From an uncultured Collinsella sp. (lineage in GTDB: Bacteria; Actinomycetota; Coriobacteriia; Coriobacteriales; Coriobacteriaceae), in NCBI GenBank assembly GCA_902490245.1, contig CABUDB010000050.1, positions 1 through 8,944 on the forward strand: a stretch of DNA of 8,944 nt, written 5' to 3'. Positions 1-8,431 of the stretch are shown in pieces; position 1 is the first letter of the stretch, and the number at the start of each line of letters is the position of its first letter. Both the position numbers and the translations under genes were made by a program. A model generated the notes under the pieces. That model searched no databases, had not been told where the DNA came from, and saw only the letters and a program-made list of their open reading frames with translations.

Positions 1-16
1 GTTTGCAGCGTCAACT

Positions 17-46
17 GGTTACGCGGGCTGGTAAGCCCGCGTAACC
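17..46 (-). terminator. Perfect 13-bp hairpin after the LCP gene
   Basis: GGTTACGCGGGCT (17-29) and AGCCCGCGTAACC (34-46) are perfect inverted repeats around a 4-base loop. On the minus strand the hairpin begins on the base right after the LCP stop codon, where an end-of-operon terminator would lie. The bases that follow it on the minus strand (16 down to 1) contain no T run, so it is not a textbook intrinsic terminator. It could be a pause site, a 3'-end stabilising stem, or a terminator helped by Rho. Being symmetric, it could also serve a convergent gene to the left of the window. The structure is certain; its function is inferred. Confidence 0.6.
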
Positions 47-1282
47 CTAATAGTTGGCCTCGTAACCGTTGCCGTCGCCGGTGGGCTCTTCGTAGTAGTC
101 CGAATCGCTCGAATCGCTTGAGCCATCGGAATCGTCAGAGCTGACCGATGAGGTTGCGGTACCGTTTGCGTAGTCGTCAGACGTGTTGTTGTTCAGGTCG
201 CCGATCGTAGAGCTGGAACCGTCGGAAAGACCCATGGTGTTGGGACCCTTGGGATCCTTGCCGGCATCGACGCGCTCCATCATTTCCTTGAGCTCGTCCT
301 CGTAGACAAAGACGTAGCTCACACCGTCGATCATGGTGCTGTCGTCGGCGTACGAGGGCAGGTTGGCCGAGTAGATACCGTCGACATCCATACCGCGCAT
401 GGCATTGACCGTAGCCACGATATCCTGAACGCTCATATCGGTTACGAGCATATCGGACAGCGAATTAACCAGGCCAAAGATCTTCGTGGCATCGAAGTTA
501 TTGAGAATCTGGTTGGCAAGGGCGCCAAGCACCTGACGCTGGTGGCGCATGCGCGTGTAATCGCCGTCGGCATAGGTGTAGCGGCAGCGGGCATAGGTAA
601 GGGCGGTGGCACCGTCCATATGCTGCTGGCCAGCGGTAATCTTAATATCCAGGTGCTCGGGGTCGTCAACATCATCGGTTGCGTTAATGTCGATACCGCC
701 AACCGAATCAATCAGCGCCTGCATACCGTCGAAGCTGACCTCGGCATAGTGGGAGATCTGAACACCGCACAGCTCGTTGACCGCCTCGACCATGGCCTCG
801 GCGCCGCCAACGGTATGGCAGGCGTTGATCTTCATGGTCTCGCCCTTGTACTCGACCTTGGTGTCGCGCGGAACGGAAATGAGCGTCGCCTGCTTTTGCG
901 TGGGGTCGATGCGTGCCAGGATAATCGAGTCGGCACGATACGTATCCTCGCCCGGACGGCCGTCGGTGCCAAGAAGCAGCACGTAGAACGGATCCTTTGC
1001 CTCATCGGTGTCAACCAGAACCCGACGCAGATTGTCGGTAATGACATTAGAATCGCCGAGCTTGCCCATAATGGTGGCAAACCACAGGCCGGCAGCGGTA
1101 GTGGCACTCAGCAGCACGCCAAGCACGACAATGAGCGCGACGTGACGAATCGTGTGGCTACGGCGGCGTTGACGAGCGCGCTCGGAATAGCGAGCCACGT
1201 TATCGCGACTGTAGATCTTGGCCTGCGCACCAGTTGAGGGTCTTCGGGTGGTGGTATCCGCGAGGGGCTTTTTATTAAACAT
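47..1282 (-). CDS. LytR-CpsA-Psr (LCP) family cell-wall glycopolymer ligase
   Basis: LCP enzymes sit in the cytoplasmic membrane with an outward-facing catalytic domain and move undecaprenyl-linked glycopolymers onto peptidoglycan. Counting from the ATG at 1282 (411 aa), there is a basic cytoplasmic stretch to about residue 46, one membrane segment at about 47-70, and the LCP domain at about 98-300. Family motifs are visible: LLLGTDGR followed by TYRADSIILARID, LISVPRDT, KINACH, and DGATALTYARCRYTYADGD followed by RMRHQRQV. The Arg residues in YRADS, SVPRD and RMRHQRQ fit the pyrophosphate-binding arginines known in the family. The last ~60 residues are a Ser/Asp/Gly-rich low-complexity tail. 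A TTG at 1288 is in frame, but the only Shine-Dalgarno-like AGG abuts it, whereas it sits 6 nt before the ATG, so I chose the ATG. The gene starts 12 nt after the murA stop, with no promoter visible between, so the two are probably co-transcribed. The glycopolymer substrate cannot be told from sequence. Confidence 0.9.
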   Translation of the reverse strand: MFNKKPLADTTTRRPSTGAQAKIYSRDNVARYSERARQRRRSHTIRHVALIVVLGVLLSATTAAGLWFATIMGKLGDSNVITDNLRRVLVDTDEAKDPFYVLLLGTDGRPGEDTYRADSIILARIDPTQKQATLISVPRDTKVEYKGETMKINACHTVGGAEAMVEAVNELCGVQISHYAEVSFDGMQALIDSVGGIDINATDDVDDPEHLDIKITAGQQHMDGATALTYARCRYTYADGDYTRMRHQRQVLGALANQILNNFDATKIFGLVNSLSDMLVTDMSVQDIVATVNAMRGMDVDGIYSANLPSYADDSTMIDGVSYVFVYEDELKEMMERVDAGKDPKGPNTMGLSDGSSSTIGDLNNNTSDDYANGTATSSVSSDDSDGSSDSSDSDYYEEPTGDGNGYEANY

Positions 1283-1294
1283 AGGCAACCTGTA

Positions 1295-2578
1295 TTAGTA
1301 GATGACGGGATCGGGGACGGTAGCATGCTCGACATGCGCGCCGAGCGCCTGCAGCTTTTCGACAAACTGCTCGTAGCCGCGCTTGATGTGATGGATAGCC
1401 GAAACCTCGGTCGTCCCGTCGGCGATCAAGCCCGCTACGACGAGGGCCGCTCCGCCGCGCAGATCGGGCGAGGTAACCTGCGCACCCGAGAAACCCTTGA
1501 CGCCATGAATCATGGCGTGGTGGCTCTCGATGCGAATATCGGCACCCATTCGTACCAACTCTGATGCGAACATAAAACGATTCTCGAAGATGTTCTCGGT
1601 GATAACGGAGCTGCCGTCGGCAAGGGCGGAGAGTACCATAATCTGCGCCTGCATGTCCGTCGGGAAGCCGGGGAACGGAAGCGTCTGGATGTCGACCGGC
1701 TTGATACGCTCGGCACGGTTCACATGGACGCCATCCTCGACGCGCTCGCAGTCGATACCCATAAGCTCCATCTTCTTGAGCACCATGCCCAAGTGAATGG
1801 GGCAAAAGCCCGTGACATCGACACCGCGATCGTCGGCCATCAACGCACCGGCAACGATAAAGGTACCGGCCTCGATGCGGTCGCCCACCACGCGATGGGT
1901 AACGGGATGGAGCTCTTCCACGCCTTCGATCGTCACGACGGGCGTACCGGCGCCAACAATCTTGGCGCCCATCTCGTTGAGCATGTTAGCGAGATCGACG
2001 ATCTCGGGCTCGCGGGCGGCATTGTCGATAACCGTGGTGCCCTGTGCGCGCACAGAGGCCATGATGAGGTTCTCGGTCGCACCGACGCTGGCGAACTCGA
2101 GCGTGACGGTGGTACCGCGCAGACCTTGGGGCGCATTAGCGTTGATGTAACCGTGGGCGGTATCGAACTCAACGCCCAGGGCCTCAAGACCAAGAATGTG
2201 CATATCGATCTTGCGAGCACCCAGGTTGCAGCCGCCCGGCATGGCAATTTTGGCGCGATGGAAGCGGCCCAGCAGGGGTCCCATGACGGCGGTGGAAGCG
2301 CGCATCTTGGCAACGAGCTCGTAGGGGGCCTCCCATGAATCGACCTGAGAGGTATCAATCTCGAGCGTGTGCTCGTCGAGAACATCGATCGTAGCGCCCA
2401 TGCCCTTGAGCACCTTGCCCATCACGTGGACATCGGAAATATCGGGCACGTTCTGCAGCGTCGTCTTGCCCGGCGCCAGAAGCGTTGCCGCCATGAGTTT
2501 GAGCGCGGAGTTCTTGGCGCCCGAGACGGGCACGGAGCCTCCGATGGCGTGGCCACCCTCAACGCGGATAATATCCAA
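1295..2578 (-). CDS. murA: UDP-N-acetylglucosamine 1-carboxyvinyltransferase (MurA)
   Basis: This cytoplasmic enzyme transfers enolpyruvate from PEP to UDP-GlcNAc, the first committed step of peptidoglycan precursor synthesis. The 427-aa length is normal for the family (E. coli 419). The fold's hallmarks run end to end: GAKNSALK with Lys22/Asn23, PGGCNLGAR with the catalytic Cys117 (E. coli Cys115), FPTDMQAQ with Asp308 (E. coli Asp305), TENIFENRFMFASEL, and KRGYE with Arg400 (E. coli Arg397). The active-site Cys is the residue fosfomycin alkylates; mycobacteria have Asp there, so this enzyme is predicted to be fosfomycin-sensitive. Translation starts at a TTG at 2578, supported by GAAAGGG six bases upstream and by the match of the MDIIRVEGG N-terminus to the family. 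It lies just below the atp operon terminator and above the LCP gene, forming a two-gene envelope unit. Whether the genome has a second murA paralogue is not visible here. Confidence 0.97.
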   Translation of the reverse strand: MDIIRVEGGHAIGGSVPVSGAKNSALKLMAATLLAPGKTTLQNVPDISDVHVMGKVLKGMGATIDVLDEHTLEIDTSQVDSWEAPYELVAKMRASTAVMGPLLGRFHRAKIAMPGGCNLGARKIDMHILGLEALGVEFDTAHGYINANAPQGLRGTTVTLEFASVGATENLIMASVRAQGTTVIDNAAREPEIVDLANMLNEMGAKIVGAGTPVVTIEGVEELHPVTHRVVGDRIEAGTFIVAGALMADDRGVDVTGFCPIHLGMVLKKMELMGIDCERVEDGVHVNRAERIKPVDIQTLPFPGFPTDMQAQIMVLSALADGSSVITENIFENRFMFASELVRMGADIRIESHHAMIHGVKGFSGAQVTSPDLRGGAALVVAGLIADGTTEVSAIHHIKRGYEQFVEKLQALGAHVEHATVPDPVIY

Positions 2579-2584
2579 GGTCTA

Positions 2585-2591
2585 CCCTTTC
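2585..2591 (-). promoter_or_regulatory. Ribosome binding site fixing the murA TTG start
   Basis: On the minus strand GAAAGGG is followed by six bases and then the TTG start of murA. It overlaps the end of the T tract of the upstream terminator: the first base of the motif directly follows CTTTTT. This site decides the non-ATG start, and it means the murA leader is only about 20 bases long measured from the terminator hairpin. Confidence 0.75.
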
Positions 2592-2630
2592 AAAAAGCAT
2601 GCCCGGGGTGGCTGGGCCATCCCGGGCATG
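2591..2630 (-). terminator. Intrinsic terminator at the end of the atp operon
   Basis: The inverted repeat CATGCCCGGG (2598-2607) / CCCGGGCATG (2621-2630) makes a 10-bp GC-rich stem. On the minus strand the stem extends inward by three more pairs after one A-C mismatch, leaving a 5-base loop. Directly 3' on the minus strand comes CTTTTTG, a five-T tract. Stem plus T run is the classic factor-independent layout. It starts 36 bases after the atpC stop codon and ends only about 18 bases before the murA start, so it separates atpBEFHAGDC from murA-LCP. The short T tract suggests termination may be incomplete. Confidence 0.8.
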
Positions 2631-2666
2631 ATGTGTTCGCAAATGGTCGAACGCTAAATCGTTTGA

Positions 2667-3059
2667 CTATTGGGCAAGCTTGAGCTTACACCATGCGATT
2701 TCATTATAGAGGTAGGCGCGGCGTGCATCATCCTCCGACAAATTACCCAGCTTCTCTTCAAAACCTTGAATATCAGCTTTAAGCTTGTCGGCATCGACGG
2801 TCGCCAAATCGCAAGCGCGCTCGGCGAGAACGGTCACGACATCGTCCGCAACCTGGGCATAGCCGCCGGCCACGGCAAACGTGTGGTCGACAGTGCCCAT
2901 GGCCTTATCGGAAACGCGAACGTAACCGCGGTCGATCGTGCAAATCTCGCTGGAGTGAGCAGGCAGGACGCCAAACTCGCCATCCGTGGACGGAATCGAC
3001 ACAAACGCAGCGTCGCCCTCATAGGCGCAGCTCACGGGGCACACGATGCGGATACGCAT
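2667..3059 (-). CDS. atpC: F1 ATP synthase epsilon subunit
   Basis: Epsilon is part of the central stalk: it links gamma to the c-ring, and its C-terminal helices can inhibit ATP hydrolysis. The protein is 130 aa, close to the family norm (E. coli 139). Residues 1-85 fit the N-terminal beta-sandwich domain, with the motif GEFGVLPAHS at 27-36 (usually GELGILPGHA). Residues ~86-130 form the two-helix C-terminal region, present here at near full length, so the inhibitory element is not obviously lost. The ATG at 3059 follows the atpD stop by only three bases (TAG GTT ATG), with a purine-rich GGGGGAGAAG in the end of atpD as the likely ribosome site, which suggests translational coupling. It is the last gene of the atp operon, followed by the terminator at 2630-2591. 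Confidence 0.95.
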   Translation of the reverse strand: MRIRIVCPVSCAYEGDAAFVSIPSTDGEFGVLPAHSSEICTIDRGYVRVSDKAMGTVDHTFAVAGGYAQVADDVVTVLAERACDLATVDADKLKADIQGFEEKLGNLSEDDARRAYLYNEIAWCKLKLAQ

Positions 3060-3062
3060 AAC

Positions 3063-5425
<2,363 letters not shown>

Positions 5426-5430
5426 GGGGC

Positions 5431-7029
5431 TTAGTTCTCCTCTGATCCAGAAACATCCGAATGGTGCTTGGCCATGAACTGCTGCTTGAAGTCGCCGATA
5501 ACACGCAAGAGCTCAGCCTTGGTGTCATCATCGATCTTCTTGGCGCGAACCTTGTCGAGCAGCGAGCCAAAGCCATTGTCCATGTACTCGATGAGCTCGG
5601 CACGGAAAGGCAGCACGTCGGCAATCTCCAGGTCATCCAGGAAGCCCTCGTTGCCAGCGAACAGCGTAACGATCTGCTCGCCAACCTCAAACGGCTTGTA
5701 GCGCGGCTGCTTCAGGAGCTCGGTCATGCGGGCACCATGGGTCAGCTGCTTCTGAGTAGCCTCGTCGAGGTCGGAGCCGAACTGCGTGAAGCCGGCGAGC
5801 TCCTGGTACGAAGCAAGGTCCAGACGGAGGTTGCCGGCGACCTGCTTCATGGCCTTGGTCTGTGCGTCGCCACCGACGCGGGACACGGAAATGCCCACGT
5901 CGACTGCCGGGCGCTGGCCCTGGAAGAAGAGCTCGGACTGCAGGTAGATCTGACCATCGGTAATGGAAATGACGTTGGTCGGAATGTAGGCCGAGACGTC
6001 GCCGTCCTGGGTCTCGATGATCGGAAGAGCCGTCATGGAGCCATAACCGTTCTTCTTGGACATCTTGACGGCACGCTCGAGCAGACGAGAGTGCAGGTAG
6101 AAGATGTCGCCAGGATAGGCCTCGCGTCCGGGCGGACGATGCAGCGTCAGCGACATCTGACGGTAGGCCACGGCCTGCTTGGACAGGTCGTCGTAGATGA
6201 CGAGCACGTGGCCGCCGGGGTTGGTCTCGCTGGCGGGCTTGCCGTCCTCGCCGTTGTACATGAAGAACTCGCCGATAGCGGCACCGGCCATAGGCGCGAT
6301 GTACTGCATAGGGGCGGAATCGGCAGCGGTGGCCGAAACGATGATGGTGTAATCGAGCGCACCGTGCTGAGCGAGGGTCTCGCGGATGTTGGCAACCGTG
6401 GAGGCCTTCTGGCCGATGGCGACATAGATGCAGACCATGCCCTTGCCGCGCTGGTTGAGGATAGCGTCGATGGCGATGGCGGTCTTACCGGTCTTACGGT
6501 CGCCGATGATGAGCTCACGCTGACCGCGGCCAATAGGCACCATGGAGTCGATAGCGAGCAGACCGGTCTGAACCGGCTCACACACCGGGGTACGGTCGAT
6601 GACGCCGGGGGCCTTGAACTCGATGGGGCGACGGTGCGTGGCGACGATGTCGCCCAGGCCGTCGATGGGCTGGCCGAGCGGATTGACAACGCGGCCGAGC
6701 ATGGCGCGGCTCACAGGGATATCCATGATGCGGCCAGTGGTGCGGCACTCGTCGCCTTCCTTGATGGAGTCGACGGCACCAAACAGAACGGCGCCGACCT
6801 CGTCACGGTCAAGGTTCTGGGCAAGGCCGAAGACGGTCTCACCGGTATCGGAGCTCTTGAACTCCAGAAGCTCGCCTGCCATGGCGCTCTTGAGGCCGGA
6901 GACGCGCGCGATGCCGTCGCCTACCTCGTCGACCGTTGAAACCTCATGCGTATCGACCGTCGCGGAGAGGCTCGTGAGCTGCTCCTGCAGTTTCTTGGCG
7001 ATATCCTGGGCATTGAGGGTTTCGGACAT
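5431..7029 (-). CDS. atpA: F1 ATP synthase alpha subunit
   Basis: Alpha forms the non-catalytic nucleotide sites, supplies the arginine finger to beta and binds delta through its N-terminal helix. In the 532-aa chain I see the delta-binding N-terminus ([18 protein letters not shown]), the beta-barrel domain (~28-95), the P-loop GDRKTGKT at 176-183, [15 protein letters not shown] at about 278-291, and the arginine finger Arg384 in [10 protein letters not shown] (E. coli Arg376). It is longer than E. coli alpha (513) mainly because of a short polar insertion at about 258-271 ([14 protein letters not shown]), just before Walker B. The ATG at 7029 shares the TAATG junction with the atpH stop and has a strong GGAGGTG seven bases upstream. 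Confidence 0.98.
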   Translation of the reverse strand: MSETLNAQDIAKKLQEQLTSLSATVDTHEVSTVDEVGDGIARVSGLKSAMAGELLEFKSSDTGETVFGLAQNLDRDEVGAVLFGAVDSIKEGDECRTTGRIMDIPVSRAMLGRVVNPLGQPIDGLGDIVATHRRPIEFKAPGVIDRTPVCEPVQTGLLAIDSMVPIGRGQRELIIGDRKTGKTAIAIDAILNQRGKGMVCIYVAIGQKASTVANIRETLAQHGALDYTIIVSATAADSAPMQYIAPMAGAAIGEFFMYNGEDGKPASETNPGGHVLVIYDDLSKQAVAYRQMSLTLHRPPGREAYPGDIFYLHSRLLERAVKMSKKNGYGSMTALPIIETQDGDVSAYIPTNVISITDGQIYLQSELFFQGQRPAVDVGISVSRVGGDAQTKAMKQVAGNLRLDLASYQELAGFTQFGSDLDEATQKQLTHGARMTELLKQPRYKPFEVGEQIVTLFAGNEGFLDDLEIADVLPFRAELIEYMDNGFGSLLDKVRAKKIDDDTKAELLRVIGDFKQQFMAKHHSDVSGSEEN

Positions 7030-7505
7030 TAGGCTTCACCTCCGTACGAATTAGCAGAGTTTGCGAGGGTCTCCTGCGCGATGCGCAGCTGCGTCTTGAC
7101 GGAAATGTCACGACGCTCGCCGCGGGCCTCGAGCACCAGGCCGCCCACGATAGACGGGTCGACCTGCTCGATAAGGAATACCTTGCGGCCGAAGTCCTGC
7201 TCGCATTTCTTAGTGATGGTTTGACGCAGCTCGTCGTCGAGCGGGATCGCCGTGGTGACGGTCACGCCCACTACATCCTCGTCTTCCTCGGCAACATACT
7301 TAAAGGCAGCTGCCACCTTGGGAAGAAGGTCGAGCTGGTCGCGCTTGGACATGGTGTCGAGCACGGCGATGATCTCGGGGCTGGCGCTAGCCAGACGCTC
7401 GATCATCTCGAGGTCCTCGAACACATGGTTCTCGGCCTTGGCGGCTTCCAAAAGGGAGCGCGCGTAGGTCTCGAGCACCTTGTCCTGATAGCGGCTAGTC
7501 GGCAT
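7029..7505 (-). CDS. atpH: F1 ATP synthase delta subunit (peripheral stalk)
   Basis: Delta caps F1 and ties the alpha N-termini to the b dimer, completing the stator. The 158-aa protein (E. coli 177) has a helical N-terminal domain beginning [12 protein letters not shown] and the signature C-terminal segment [19 protein letters not shown] at 116-134, followed by [13 protein letters not shown]. It is a stand-alone gene, unlike mycobacteria, where delta is fused to a b-like domain. Its ATG at 7505 lies inside the 3' end of atpF, giving an 11-base overlap, with AGG eight bases upstream. The last codons contain the GGAGGTG that serves atpA. Confidence 0.95.
   Translation of the reverse strand: MPTSRYQDKVLETYARSLLEAAKAENHVFEDLEMIERLASASPEIIAVLDTMSKRDQLDLLPKVAAAFKYVAEEDEDVVGVTVTTAIPLDDELRQTITKKCEQDFGRKVFLIEQVDPSIVGGLVLEARGERRDISVKTQLRIAQETLANSANSYGGEA
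7037..7043 (-). promoter_or_regulatory. Strong ribosome binding site for atpA inside the atpH 3' end
   Basis: GGAGGTG on the minus strand lies seven bases before the atpA ATG and is made from the last Gly-Gly-Glu codons of atpH. It is the best Shine-Dalgarno match I see in the window. That fits the need for three alpha chains per complex against one delta chain encoded just upstream. Confidence 0.7.
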
Positions 7506-8097
7506 TCAGGCTACCTGCTTTCTGGATGTAACGCTCGATGAGCTTCTTCTGCTCGGCATCGTCCTCGAGTGCCTCGCCCACGATCTTGGTGGCGACGGCA
7601 ACGGACAGGTCGGCGATGGAGCTCGCGGCACCGGCGTAGATGGACTTGCGCTCGTCCTCGACGGTCGTATGGGCCTTGGCGATGATCTCCTCGGCCTCCT
7701 TGTGGGCAGCCTCGATGATACGGGCGCGCTCGGACTCGGCGTCCTTACGGGCCTCGAGAACGATATCGGCAGCCTGACGACGGGCGTCGGTGACGATCGA
7801 GTCGGACTCAGCGCGCTTGGCGATAGCCTCCTGCTTGGTCTTCTCGGCCTCGTCGAGGCTCTCCTCGATCTTCTTGCCGCGCTCCTCCATGGTCTTCATG
7901 ATGCCCGGCAGGGCGACCTTGGCCAGCACGATCCAGATAATCAGGAAGGCGATAAGCGCCGGGATGAACTCCGCCATCTTAGGGATGAGGATGTCCGCAC
8001 CGGCAGCGCCGTCCTCGGCGAACGCGGAAACCGGCATGAGCAGCGCGGCCGCGGACGCGGAGAGTGCGATCGCGCTCTTCTGGGATGAAAGATTCAT
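7495..8097 (-). CDS. atpF: Fo ATP synthase subunit b (stator stalk) with signal-like N-terminus
   Basis: Subunit b anchors the stator in the membrane and reaches up to delta as a dimeric coiled coil. In the 200-aa protein, residues 41-66 form the membrane anchor (EFIPALIAFLIIWIVLAKV). Residues ~67-165 are a charged, Ala-rich helix of b-type coiled-coil character (MEERGKKIEESLDEAEKTK onward). The C-terminal VATKIVGEALEDD is typical of delta-binding ends. E. coli b is 156 aa; the surplus here is mainly N-terminal. Residues 1-27 look like a Sec signal: MNLSSQK, a hydrophobic Ala/Leu-rich core at 8-23, then AFA at 25-27 before acidic residues. The ATG at 8097 has CGGAG eight bases upstream; internal Met21 and Met41 have no ribosome site, so the long form is favoured. 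It starts 15 bases after the atpE stop. Confidence 0.94.
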   Translation of the reverse strand: MNLSSQKSAIALSASAAALLMPVSAFAEDGAAGADILIPKMAEFIPALIAFLIIWIVLAKVALPGIMKTMEERGKKIEESLDEAEKTKQEAIAKRAESDSIVTDARRQAADIVLEARKDAESERARIIEAAHKEAEEIIAKAHTTVEDERKSIYAGAASSIADLSVAVATKIVGEALEDDAEQKKLIERYIQKAGSLNAD

Positions 8098-8112
8098 ACT
8101 TGACGCTCCGTG

Positions 8113-8310
8113 CTATTTAACGATCAGCGCGACAACGAAGCCGATCAGAGCCAGAGCCTCGCCGAAGGCGGAGCCCATGATGAAGACGGTGAACACGCGG
8201 CCCTGGACCTCAGGCTGACGGGCCATAGCACCCGTAGCACCCAGAGCAGACAGGCCGATAGCAAGACCAGCGCCGATAACACCGAGACCGTAACCGATAA
8301 CTCCGAAGAT
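8113..8310 (-). CDS. atpE: Fo ATP synthase subunit c, no canonical start codon
   Basis: Subunit c forms the proton-driven rotor ring. Translating this frame by hand gives two membrane helices joined by a polar loop. Helix 1 has the glycine pattern VIGYGLGVIGAGLAIGL, the loop reads MARQPEVQGR, and helix 2 is FTVFIMGSAFGEALALIGF then VVALIVK, ending in TAG at 8115-8113. Counting from the ATC at 8310 (65 aa), the ion-binding carboxylate is Glu51. It is followed by Ala rather than Ser/Thr, and helix 1 lacks the Gln of sodium-binding rings, so proton coupling is expected. Actinobacterial c subunits share IGYGL and EALALIG. The frame is open only from 8331 (TAA at 8334-8332). Between there and the ARQPE loop it has no ATG, GTG or TTG; the first ATG is the Met of AMARQPE, after helix 1. 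The ATC at 8310, three bases after AAAGGA, is the best initiator available. The gene identity is firm; the start is uncertain. Confidence 0.88.
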   Translation of the reverse strand: MFGVIGYGLGVIGAGLAIGLSALGATGAMARQPEVQGRVFTVFIMGSAFGEALALIGFVVALIVK

Positions 8311-8431
8311 TTTTCCTTTGTAGTGCGTGTCTTATTTAAGGCAGGATAAACTTTGTATAACTGCCGGGCTCCATGGGTACGGGCACCGGCGGTTTAACGA
8401 ATTGCCTTACCTTTAAGGCGCGAACGGAAGA
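8311..8431 (-). other. Long atpB-atpE spacer (121 bases)
   Basis: All other junctions inside this operon are overlaps or gaps of 15 bases or fewer, but 121 bases separate the atpB stop from the ATC where atpE probably begins. On the minus strand it contains a small inverted repeat GCCTT-N6-AAGGC close to atpB, a GCCGG...CCGGC pair with an 18-base interval in the middle, and an A/T-richer stretch before atpE ending in AAAGGAAAAATC. TATACA (8359-8354) resembles a -10 box, but there is no matching -35 at 16-18 bases. Such a leader could act as a translational enhancer for the highly copied c subunit, as the E. coli atpE leader does, but that role is inferred. Confidence 0.5.

Noticed and set aside
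1280..1288. TTG at 1288 as the LCP start
   Set aside because: The only Shine-Dalgarno-like AGG directly touches this TTG, while it is well spaced from the ATG at 1282; the difference is just two residues.
2635..2652. GTTCG-N8-CGAAC inverted repeat as a LexA-like operator
   Set aside because: The half-sites face the wrong way and have the wrong spacing for a GAAC-N4-GTTC box; five-base arms are expected by chance.
5461..6939. A 492-codon open frame on the plus strand opposite atpA
   Set aside because: It lies wholly inside a strongly supported atpA, has a composition typical of antisense frames in GC-rich genes and shows no recognisable motif.
8354..8359. TATACA as a -10 box for an internal atpE promoter
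   Set aside because: No acceptable -35 hexamer lies 16-18 bases upstream and the hexamer matches the consensus at only four positions.
8336..8374. A 12-codon upstream frame (MEPGSYTKFILP) before atpE
   Set aside because: It has no ribosome site, stops 25 bases before the ATC, and is out of frame with atpE, so it cannot supply the missing start.
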